Below, piece after piece: positions 35,601 to 47,600 of a DNA stretch of 64,000 nucleotides; within the stretch, counting starts at the first letter, position 1, and the number at the start of each line of letters is the position of its first letter. The stretch spans positions 22,427,059 to 22,491,058 of the forward strand of contig NC_089276.1 of assembly GCF_963678975.1 (NCBI RefSeq). The letters run 5' to 3'. The stretch comes from Dysidea avara (taxonomy: Eukaryota > Porifera > Demospongiae > Dictyoceratida > Dysideidae). Below the pieces are notes generated by a model. That model made no database searches and was not told the DNA's origin. It worked only from the letters and a program-made list of their open reading frames with translations. The translations under genes were made by a program, and so were the position numbers.

Positions 35601-38600
35601 ATGGGTTGAAATATCATGAAATATATTTTATACAGTGTATACCTGCACAGTTATTAACATAATTATACTATAATATGTACGCATTGTACTGGATCCTCAA
35701 AAATGTTTTAAAACTCAAGGATAGAATTACACACAATTGGCTCATTTGTGGCACTGCTTGACCTTTTCAAAATATTTTCGTTCAAATACCCAACACAATA
35801 TTTATGGTCAGTCAAATCTAATCCAAAACAGCTAAGCTGTAAAAAAAGTGTGCGGCCCTCAGAAAGGCTATGGTGAAAAAAGATGTGAAATCCAAGGTGG
35901 CGGCCAAGAAATGGCTGTGATGGTAGGTTAATGGTAAAAATTTTAATAATGACAATTCAGGTAAGTTTTGTGAAGTAAAATTCACCTGAATTGTCATTAT
36001 TAAAATTTTTACCATTAACCTACCATCACAGCCATTTCTTGGCCGCCACCTTGGATTTCACATCTTTTTTCACCATAGCCTTTCTGAGGGCCGCACACTT
36101 TTTTTACAGCTTAGCTGTTTTGGATTAGATTTCATTTCTTTTTGTATTTGTATACCCCAAAGCCGGCCTATGGCCAGCTTTAGGACTTTTTTAACCTATG
36201 TTTTTTTTCATTACTACAGGAAGAAGAAAAAATGAAGTAGATGTACTTTAAATATTTTATCAGTAAATGTACAAATTATATATTATAATACATATTTGAC
36301 CGGATTTGCGAAAGGGGTCTTCCACACACATCCAATTTTCCAACTTAGACAATTGATAACTTCAGATTGGAAAGAGCTATTGCCTTGAAATTTGGACAGT
36401 GGTGAGCACCACTATAGCTGAATACATGGTGAAATTTTCAGGTTAATATGTTAGTTGAACACTGAGTTATGGTCTCCAACGTTTACAGAATTGGAAGTGT
36501 GTAGAAGACCCCTTTTCGCAAATCCGGTCACATATATTGATTACAGAAATCTCCATGGTGGTTTCTTTGTAATTGAACACTCTACAAGGTGACTTCTTCT
36601 AATTGCTCTCTCTACAGGGTGAATTGTTTGTAGCTGAACGATCTACAAGGTAACTTCTTCTAGCTGATCTCTCTAAAGGGTGATGTGTTTGTAGCTGAAT
36701 TCTGTACAGGTGATTTGTTTGCAGCTGAGATCTTTACAGAATGGTTTATTTGTAGCTGAACTCTCTAAAAGGTAACTTCTTCTAACTGATCTTTCTACAG
36801 GGCAATTTGTTTCTGGCAGAATTTTCTACAGGGTGATTTCTTTGCAGCTGAACTCTCTACATGGTGGTTTCTTTGTAGCTGAACTCTCTACAAGGTAATT
36901 TCTTCTAGCTGATCTCTCTACAGGGAGATTTGTTTGTAGCTGAACTATCTACAAGGTAACTTCTTATAGCTGATCTCTCTACAGGGTGATTTGTTCGTAG
37001 CTGAATTCTGTACAGGTGATTTGTTTGCAGCTGAGCTCTTTACAAAATGGTTTCTTTGTAGCTGAACTCTCTCCAAGGTAACTTCTTCTAACTGATCTTT
37101 CTACAGGGTGATTTGTTTGTAGCTGAACTATCTACAAGGTAATTTCTTCTAGCTGATCTCTCTACAGGGTGATTCGTTTGTAGCTGAATTCTGTACAGGT
37201 GATTTATTTGCAGCTGAGCTCTTTAAAGAATGGTTTCTTTGTAGCTGAACTCTCTACAGGATGATTTGTTTGTAGCTGTAATCCCTACAAGGTAACTTCT
37301 TCTAGCTGATCTTTCTACAGGGCGATTTGTTTGTAGCTGAGTTCTCTACAGGGTGTTTGTTTGCAGCTGAATTCTCTACATATATGGTGGTTTCTTTATA
37401 GCTGAACTCTCTACAAGGTGACTTCTTCTAGCTGATCTCTGTACAGGGTGATTTGTTTGTAGCTGAACTCTCTACAGGTGATTTGTTTGTAGCTGAACTC
37501 TCTACAAGGTGATACTTCTAGGTGATCTCTCTACAGGATTCCTTGTTTCTAACTGAACTCTCAACAGGGTGATCTGTTCATAGCTGAACTTTCTACTGGG
37601 TGATTTGTTTGCAGCTGAACTCTCTAAATGGTGGTTTCTTTGTAGCTGAACTCTCTACAAGGTAATTTCTTCTAACTGAACTCTCTATAGGGTGACTTGT
37701 TTCTAGCTGATCTCTCTACAGGGTGATCTGTTCATAGCTGAACTTTCTACAGGGTGATTTATTTGCAGCTGAACTCTCTACAAGGTGAATTCTTCTAGCT
37801 GAACTCTCTACAGAGTGATTGATTTTTTGCAGCTGAACTCTCTACATGGTGGTTTCTTTGTAACTGAACTCTCTACAGGGTGATTTGTTTGTAGCTGAAC
37901 TCTCTACAGGGTGATCTGTTCGTAGTTGAACTCCCTATAAGGTAACTTCTTCTAACTAATCTTTCTACAGGGCGATTTGTTTGTAGTCGAGTTCTCTACA
38001 GGGTGATTTGTTTTCAGCTGAACTCTCTACATGGAAGTTTCTTTGCAGCTGAACTCTCTACAATGTGACTTCTTCTAGCTGAACTCTCTACAAGGTGACT
38101 TGTTTCTAGCTGAACTCTCTACAGATGATTTGTTTGCAGCTGAACTCTCTACATGGTGGTTTCTTTGTAACTGAACTCTCTGCAAGGTGACTTCTTCTAG
38201 CTGATCTCTCTACAGGGAGATTTGTTTGTAGCTTAACTCTCTACAGGTGATTTGTTTGCAGCTTAACTCTCTACATGATGGTTTCTTTGTAGCTGAACTC
38301 TCTACAAGGTAATTTCTTCTAGCTGATCTCTCTACAGGACGATTTGTTTGTAGCTGAACTCTCTACATGATGGTTTCTTTGTAGCTGAACTCTCTACAAG
38401 GTGATTTCTCTATAGCTGATCTTTCTACAGGGTGATTTGTTTGTAGCTGAACTCTCTACATGATGGTTTCTTTGTAGCTGAACTCTCTACAAGGTAACTT
38501 CTTCTAGCTGATCTCTTTACAAGACAATTTGTTTGTAGCTGAACTCTCACATGATTGTTTCTTTGAAGCTGAACTCTCTACAAGGTGATGTCTTCTAGCT

Positions 38601-41600
38601 GATCTTTCTACAGGGTGATTTGTTTGTAGCAGAACTCTCTACAAGGAAGCTTCTTCTAGCTGATCTCTCTACAGGGAGATTTGTTTGTAGCTGAACTCTC
38701 TACACGTGATTTGTTTGCGGCTGAATTCTCTACATGATGGTTTCTTTGTAGCTGAACTCTCTACAAGGTAACTTCTTCTAGCTGATCTCTTTACAGGGTG
38801 AATTGTTTGTAGCTGAACGATCTACAAGGTAACTTCTTCTAACTGATCTCTCTACAGGATGATTTGTTTGTAGCTGAACTATCTACAAGGTAACTTCTTC
38901 TAGCTGATCTCTCTACAGGGTGATTTGTTTGTAGCTGAATTCTGTATAGGTGATTTGTTTGCAGCTGAGCTCTTTACAGAATGGTTTCTTTGTAGCTGAA
39001 CTCTCTACAAGGTAACTTCTTCTAGCTGATGTATCTACAGGGTCACTAGTTTGTAGCTGAATTCTCTACATGGTGGTTTCTTTGTAACTGAACTATCTAC
39101 AAGGTGACATCTTCTAGCTGATCTTTCAACAGGGTGATTTGTTTGTAACTAAACTCTCTACAAGAAAACTTCTTCTAACTGATGTCTGAACAGGGTGAAT
39201 TGTTTGTAGCTGAACTCTCTACAGGGTGATTTGTTTGTAGCTGGTCTCTATACAGGTTACTTATTTCTAACTGATCTCTTGAATTCTGTTCAGGGTGACT
39301 GCTCTATTAGGATGACTGCTCTATTAGAGTATCTCGATCTCGCACTTGCTACACCAAGTTGGATTTCGTGTTATAACTCCGTGGCTTTAAGTCTGATTCT
39401 TCTACACCATTGAAGAGCCTTTCTAAGATGATAACTCCATCTGTACAGCGATTTTCAAAGCATTACCCCAAGCGGTTTACCTGGTAGACGTGGCAAGCAG
39501 TCGTTTTTTATTAGCTAATCTCGATTGCGTAATTGTTACATACTGTTGGTTTTTTCGTTGTATCTTCCTGGTGTTTAGCTCGATTTCTTTCAAACCACAA
39601 AAGGTTTGAGGTTCAATAGTTAACCTATTCACCCACCGATTTTCAGCTTCTTCCCATACGCGGTTTACCCTGTAGGCGTGACAACATATTGGTGTTATTT
39701 TTCGTGAATACTCGCTCATAACTCTTTGCCTGTTTATCGTATTCTAGCCAAAGTTGGTACAAAGATGCGTCTTTATACCCCCCTTCTGTGTGCCAAATTT
39801 CAAGGCGATCGGATAAGGCGTTCGCGTTTTATAGCAGTTTTTGTAAGTGTGCGAAAAGAGGAAGAAAAATAAGAAGAAAAAAACGAAGAAACTAAGCCAA
39901 TTTTTGAAGTCGCATATCTCGGGAACGCTTGAAGCGATTTCGCTCAAATTTGGAATGTGGAGTGCTGAAGGTGGAGGGAGTGTCCACCCCAAAATTCGTG
40001 TTGTTTCATCAAGTCAGCACAGAGCTACGGAGGTGCGAAAATTGCGTTTTCTTTCTTCCTGTCAATATACTCATGGGGTTGCGCGCCGGCTTCTTGGGCC
40101 GCACGACACACTACCGTGTGTCTTAATTTTCACCACATATTTCCTATGTAGAAGCCATAAAAGTAGAGTATATGTTGCAACTCTTACCCAAACTTGTAAT
40201 GGAGGCAAACTACTGTACATATTATGTTTAATTTGTTGTTGACACTTTTATACCATCACCACTAATCATCTGGTTAGCTGAAATGTTAATTTCTTGAGAA
40301 AAAATCCACTTTTTTGGTTTTAGCTGTATTTCAGGATCCAGCTTAACTTGTACAACTATATATACTTGTACAAAGTAGAGATTGGTATATAGTATTGTGT
40401 AAGTGTGTGTGTGTCTGTAACTTTTGTATCACAGCTGCTGCTATTGGTGTAAAATATGCTTTTCTGTTTGATCTCATAGTTCTATAATACGTTTGTAGGA
40501 AAGTAACATAAAGAACCTATAGTAAGGGTTACTAAATGTCAGTAAGAGGTGATGGGCATACTAGTTAATAGCAAAATCATAGCTCAAACTTTATCATTGT
40601 TAAAACATCAGTGTTCATTCAGCTAGATTGGCAAAGTAATGGGTGTACTGATGAACTCAAACAATGCTTCGGCCTGAAAGTCAGTCGGTCATTTAATCAG
40701 TCAATCAGTCTATCGATTGACCAGACAGTCAATCAGCGGGTCAATCTGTCTGTCAATCAATCAATTAGACAGTCAGTCAGTAAATCTGTCACATAAAATT
40801 CTGTAACATTTGCAGTATTATTTAAATTCTCAAACAGGATGTCATGCCATTTAGAGGACATGTTTGGGATCTATCACGCCCAAAGTTTGATGTTGTTTTG
40901 TATGATTATACCATTGCACCTACACACAATTACTACTAATGTTCTACTACATGTAGATGCTGCAGTCATTAACAGTAATGTTGTGAGCATTCAGTTATTA
41001 GAATCAGTAAGATTTGTCTGTAGTGTTGACCCTTCAGTAACTACAACTGGTATTGTGTCCTACCAGTGGACTATTGGATGTAGCAATAATTGTGGATGGA
41101 TTGGTGTAACAAGCGCTACTTTGACTAATCCTTATATTAGAAGTCGTGATTATGGTGAATATGCTTGTACTATAAGTGAAAGTATTACAGTTATTGGTAG
41201 GAGTGTTTTCACTATTGATCATATTGGAGGTACATTTGTGTAATGTATTCTATGTAAATAGTCATTTATATATTCTCCTCTTATTCTAATTACATTAGGT
41301 GTATGAGTATGAAGTATTGACAATTATACACTCACAGTAAAGAGTACAGGCCCTTTTTCAACCACAGTCAAAAATTAAGATGCATGCTCATAGGTGGTGA
41401 TTACTCTAAGAGGTGGTTTATCAAGTACTTTTCCACTTCTCAGATAAGCTGCCATCTCAATAGCATCAACAGATATAAGAATCATGGACTTTTGATTATT
41501 ACATTATTAGAGTGACTGCTTTATAAGAGTATACTAATTGTTTGGTTTAAGTTTGCGTTGTCCAAGAGGAGCTTTCAAAACAATGTTACGACTATAATAA

Positions 41601-44600
41601 AAGTTTTGTAGTTTAGTAATAAAAGTTTTGTAAGTTTTTCTTTTTGTTTTTTAGTTTTTTTCATTTTTTTTTTCATTCTGTCTCGAAATTATTCAGGAAT
41701 AATGTATGTATGTCTTAGTGTGTTAAAGGGTTTGTCTACGGTATATGTTTGCATTTTGCCTCTCGTAGGAGTTGGAGTATACATCAGCAGTCCTTTTGAG
41801 AAAATAGACAATAACAGTTTGATACAATGTCAGTTAGGAATGATCTGTCATTATTATTGTGAATCAGGTAGCCTAGTGGATACTAACTCTCAGTGGTATT
41901 TCACTAATACTCCAGTATCAACTGACACAACTGGTGCTGTGTATCAAATGTCTAGAAACTTTGCTGCAGATGGTGAAGGAGTGGTTTTGATAATTGACTC
42001 ATATCAGTCACCAAATGAAGGAGTGTACCGATGCGATATTAATAATGTTGACAACGAGGCTCAATTATTGTTCATTGATGTGTTTATCAACCCTAGTAAG
42101 TGGTATATAATCAGAACAAAACATGTAGAATTTATTGCCATATTATTTTGCTTTGCCATGGATGTTTGTATCTTTCAGCAACTTTCACCATTTTCATTGA
42201 CTAACATAAATCAGGAAAATTTTGGCATAGAAAATTTTTGTCTACTAAAATTTTGACACATTATATTTTGGTCACTACCATTATTAGCAAAAACAATTTT
42301 GACAGAATACTAATATTTGTATGCACAAATTATTCATATAGTTAAAATAATTTGTCTTTTCTAACTTTCATTGATACAGCCAGTGACAAAAAAATTTTGA
42401 CGGCCAGTTTTTCTTGATTTATGGTATTCTGAAAAATTTGCTATGAACCGCAGCTCTAGAGCAGCTGGCCAATGATATAAGATTATATAGCATTAAGAGT
42501 TGAACAACAACAAAAACTGATACCTGTATATAGCAAAACTTTACATATGGTGCTTATGTAATAGTATTATTGCTATTTCACTCCTCTTTATTTTTAAAGT
42601 ACAATACTTGTTTATGTCATATACTACTTAAATCACTTCAGCTACTCCAATACTCATAAAGACACCAAAAGATACTGATGGCATTCCAGATAGCACATTA
42701 CTAGTTGGAATTGCTACTAGTGTAGTACTCACTTGTGAAGGTTACGCTGCTCCTACTCCTAATATAATATGGATGAGGGATGGAGTAATACTGACTAATA
42801 CTGGTGATGTGACACATGTGGTAACTCATGACCAGCATCACACTGTATCCACCTTGAATGTGTTGCGGTTTACTACACCAGATGAGGGCAATTACACATG
42901 TAGTGCCACTAACTCTGCTGGATCTGTTATTAGCAATGGAATAATATTAAGTGAGTACTGCAACATTAATTTTACTGATGTGATATATGTGGCTATAGAT
43001 AATCATACAGTAATTTCATTGAACAACTTTATACAAGCTCTATGTATTCCCAGGGTCTCCAAGAACATGTTATGCGGTAATGAGATGTGATGGTATATTA
43101 TCAAATAGTCTGGGTCTCAAAGTGGTTACTAATGCTACTACAAGTCATGATTGTTGTAGTCAACCAAATGTGATCAGTGTACTACAGCCTGATAACATAA
43201 CTTGTGATATGTGTAAGTGAATGCGTGTATTATTACACCCTTCAGCCAACTGAAAGATGATATGTGATTTATACAGCTGGATGTAGCTACTCTTTTGAGG
43301 CTGTAGCTACTCTTGTTATTGTGTGCAATGTGGAGCAGTATATACCGACGTAATTATAGTTATACTTATACAAACATGAGCAGTTTTTATTGTTGTTATA
43401 CATGTACTTCCAAAGACTGTATTGTGTTGTACTTATCATTGTAGGTCCAGTGTATGTCACTCGTAACCCAGGAGGAGAGATCAGTTTCCCTGTAGCTCAG
43501 CCAGTCACATTAACTTGTACATCATCCAATGGTCCAACTGGTAATTTGAGTTACAGTTGGATTAGTAGTTGTTCTCCTGTTTGTGATAGTGACGTGAGTA
43601 GTACTAATCAGAGTGAATTATCAGTGACTGTCTTGAGAGCTCGTGATACCGGCAATTACACTTGTACAATAACTGATGATGGTGTAATAGTAGGGAAATC
43701 TACTGCTACTATTAGTAGAGTTGAAGGTATCTACTTATTTCTGTGGCTGTTGTCTGTGTTTCTCCTAAAGTGATGCTGTTAATTCTTTACTCTAGATCTG
43801 TAATATGTTTGCTTTGAAAATTCAAGCTGTTATTTTGTTTATTGCTTAGGTGTCATCCTGCATAGTCCTGACTTTACCACCACATACACTAGTAGTTCTG
43901 TTCTGGTCTATCAAGATATAGAGATAAGGGTAGTGTGTCGTTCTGGTAGTACAACTCATAATGGTCAGTGGTCATTTCCTGATGGTATTCCAGTCCCTAC
44001 AAGTGGAGCAATACAAGCCAATCCTGTCAGTGGTGATGTTGGTACTAGTGAGATATTCATCAGCTCTAGTTCTGCCAATACATTATCAAGTAATACTGGA
44101 GTGTACACTTGTACTATACCAAACGCTGAAGGCACCATGCGAATTATCAACATTACAATATATGATTCAACAGGTAATATCAAAAGCGCAGTTGCGTGTG
44201 ATTAGTTTAACCTTCCTACAGCACTACCAATTGCCACAATAGCCAATATTGAACCAGTACCAATTGGATCTGAAGCATCACTATTGTGTAGTACAACTGG
44301 TATTCCTCCATTTGATATAAACTGGACCAGACAAGATAACTTGTCTGTTATATTATCTACCAATGAAGTGTATACATTTACAATTTCTGATAGTAGTGAT
44401 TATGGGACTTATGTGTGTGGAGTATCTAATGGTTTGGGAAGTGATACTGAAGTTGTTACCATTGTACAAGCAAGTAAGATTTGCTAATATGTATTTTTGT
44501 CACTTACAAGACAATTACCTAATATGATGTGTATAATCAATGTCTCCTGTTATGCAGCACCACCAATAATCATTTCTACTGGAAATTCCACAATAATAGT

Positions 44601-47600
44601 AACATCTCCTGATGAAGTTACCTTCTCAGTCACCATTAGATCATCCAACCTTCCAGTAACTGTCCAGTGGTCATTCAACAATGAACTACTAACTAATAAT
44701 AGTCATTATACCATTATCACTGTATTATCCAGTGATAATACCACTGGTAATTCATCATTGACTGTACATAACACCAATACTGGTGATGGTGGAAACTATA
44801 CTGTGAATGTGTCAAATCTCGCTGGAGTTGATGTGACTTCTGTCAGTATTACAGTTCATGGTTAGTTCTGTAAGAACTTGATATATCACGCAGTACAAAC
44901 ATATACTGCATGCATAGTTGTGTATTTAATTGTTATTATCATCATTAATTAATTTTGTTTTTTTTCTTTATGTGCAGTTCTACCCACTGCCAACATCCCA
45001 AATATGACCATAGCTACAGAGGGGGACACTAGTACAACTATCACTTGTACAGCAACTAGTGTACCGGTACCAACAATTATTTGGATTAGATCAGATGGTA
45101 GTAGTCTAGTCAGTAGTCGATATAACATCAGTGACACCACACATGAGCCTTTATTGGTTAATGAAGGTAGTAATGAAGTGTTCCAAGTTACTGGTTACCT
45201 CACTATCGTGAATGTTGTGAGAGAAGACACTGGAGTGTACTCTTGTATAGTAATGAATGTTGTTAACAAAGTACGGAGTTATACCACTCTCACTGTGTTG
45301 TGTAAGTAAAACCACAGTGCATACATAATTGTATAGTTTTGATATTTATTATCACATTAATGTATGAGCCCTTCCCTAGGAGCCATGTGTGACTTGTTAA
45401 CAAAGTCAAGAACACGCTTAACAAGTGAAATGTTTATCTTTAGGACTAAGGCACTTCTAACTTTCAGTGAAGTCATATAATTATTAAGTGCTATCCCACT
45501 AGGGACCTGTGAGAAAGGCTAGGCCTGTAAATACAGGGAGTCTACGTTTTAGTAATTTCTTTCTGCATAGTTTCTCCAGAGATAACAATTCCACCAGTCA
45601 ACATTACAGTTATTGATGGAGATGAAGCAGTGTTCACTTGTACAGCAGTTGGTGATCCTTTACCAACTATTAGTTGGTATATCAGTGGAGCAGATGCATC
45701 GCTATCTAATATTACTCCATTTGATGATGAGGGATCCAGCTCTGGGTCTGGGTCTGGGTTTGGTTCTGGGTCTATCTCTAGATCCAGCACTAGTTTGGAC
45801 TCTGGAGCCAACACTAGATTTGGTTCAGGAATTGACTCTACATCTAGCTCTGGGTTTAGCTCTGGATATAGTTCTGGATTTAGCTCTGGATCTGGCTCTG
45901 CATTTGAAAAGAATAACAATGCTTTTATTATACATACTACCAGAGTGCTCAACAAATTGACAGTGATGAGTAGCTTAAGACTAAGCAAAACTGCTCCATA
46001 TCTAGCTGAAGATTATGTGTGTGTGGCTTCTAATATAATAGGAAATGATAGCAGAACAGCTACAATAGTAGTACATGGTAAGTTTAGCTTGTTGCTGCTT
46101 GTGTGGTGCATGCTACATTAATTCTGACTTTGTCATTCTATTCTAGTTCCATCATCAGTCATTATACCAGCTGGTGGCTTGGTATTTGCTAATGAGGGAA
46201 CTGATCAATTTCTCATCAACTGTACTGCTACTGGAATACCAGCTCCTAATATCACCTGGAGGGATCCTAATGGACTGGAAGTACCTAATGTTGTCAATAC
46301 AAGGATATCTGTGCTACTTAGCATGGATGCTCAGATAGTCACTTTTGATGGGCTTAACTTTGTGTATCAGGTTACTGTACCTTTACAAATCACCAACACA
46401 AGTGATAGAGACACTGGTGTATATACCTGTGTAGTTGATAATGGTGTGGGAAGAGTGGATAGTGATACAGTAACAGTGTTTGTAAGAGGTGTGTGTTATG
46501 TACATAATTTTAATATCTGTAAGCTCCACTTGTGGAACTTTTCTGCTACTGATTTTATCTTTTGTAGTTGCTCCAGTTGTCACAACCATGAATCATACAG
46601 TTACATCACCTAACACTACTGTGCTAAATTGTATTGCTACAGCTAAGCCACTAGCTGAGATCAGGTGGATTAGAAATGGGATAGTGCTGACTGACAATAC
46701 AACAAAGATTACAACATTCAATACTATACAAGGAGATTGTAATATTACAAGCCCTCCTAGTGAATGTGTGTTAACTAGCATACTAGAAATTACAGACACT
46801 TTACCACAAGATGGTGGGGAGTATATGTGTGTTGCTAGTAATCCTGCTGGAAGCACTATGGAAACTGTGTTACTGACTGTTAATGGTATGTGTATGACAT
46901 GAATTACAGCAAGGCAGTACTCAGGGGGTTTAACACTCCAATAAGTAATGTATCATGACTACTCTAATAAAGCAGTCATTCGTTACAACAGTCTTACATA
47001 CTCATTGTACAGCATGTGGTGAAAACATTTACTAATTTTATACGATATTGATTATATTTCCAGGTAGTCTGAATGATAAGTTTAGTATTGTGAATTATGT
47101 AGTTTAGTGTTGTTTAAGCTTTCTTTCCAAGTATCAAGACACACGGTAGTGTGTCGTGCGGCCCAAGAAGCCGGCGCGTAACACCCGTGAGTATATTGAC
47201 AGGAAGAAAGAAAACGCAATTTTCGCACCTCCGTAGCTCTGTGCTTCCTTGATGAAACAAGACGATTTTTGCTGTGGACATTCCCTCCAACTGCAGCACT
47301 CTACATTCCAAATTTGAGCGAAATCGCTTCGCGCGTTCCCGAGATATGCGACTTCAAAAATTGGCTCAGTTTCTTCGTTTTTTTCTTCTTATTTTTCTTT
47401 TTCTTGTCGCACACTTACAAAAACTGCTATAAAACGCGAACGCGTTATCCGATTGCCTTGAAATTTGGCACACAGAAGGGGGATATAAAGGCGCATCTCG
47501 CTACTGGAATACGATAAACAGGCAAAGAGTTATGAGCGATTATTAACGAAAAATAACACCAATATGTTGTCACGCCTACAGGGTAAACCGCGTATGAGAA

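Larger units (their letters stand above)
35816..40124 (-). mobile_element. Composite satellite-palindrome element, copy 2 (reversed)
   Basis: Complete 4.3 kb copy in reverse: palindrome 35816-36131, spacer 36132-36297, small MITE 36298-36531, satellite array 36546-39290, head 39291-40124, ending with the complement of GACACACGGTAGTGTGTCG. It lies in the 12.7 kb interval between modules 1 and 2 of the receptor gene, antisense to it. The MITE between spacer and array is shared in part with the copy at 47132. Confidence 0.85.

Noticed and set aside
35818..36015. Conserved-looking minus and plus frames in the palindromes (also 49768-50082 and 49992-50234)
   Set aside because: The same peptide appears on both strands because the DNA is a palindrome; copies have frame-breaking differences.
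39847..40242. Frames in the composite-element heads shared between copies (also 22341-22769, 47114-47311, 58289-58738)
   Set aside because: Similarity is at the DNA level; frames and ends differ between copies and no domain is visible, so no gene is called.
40839..40956. Possible signal-peptide start for a second receptor gene at ATG 40839
   Set aside because: The hydrophobic run is weak and an ordinary acceptor lies at 40955-40956; kept only as an alternative.
45542..45988. 148-codon antisense frame rich in Pro-Glu-Leu repeats
   Set aside because: It is the reverse reading of the Ser/Gly-coding minisatellite in a well-supported Ig exon.
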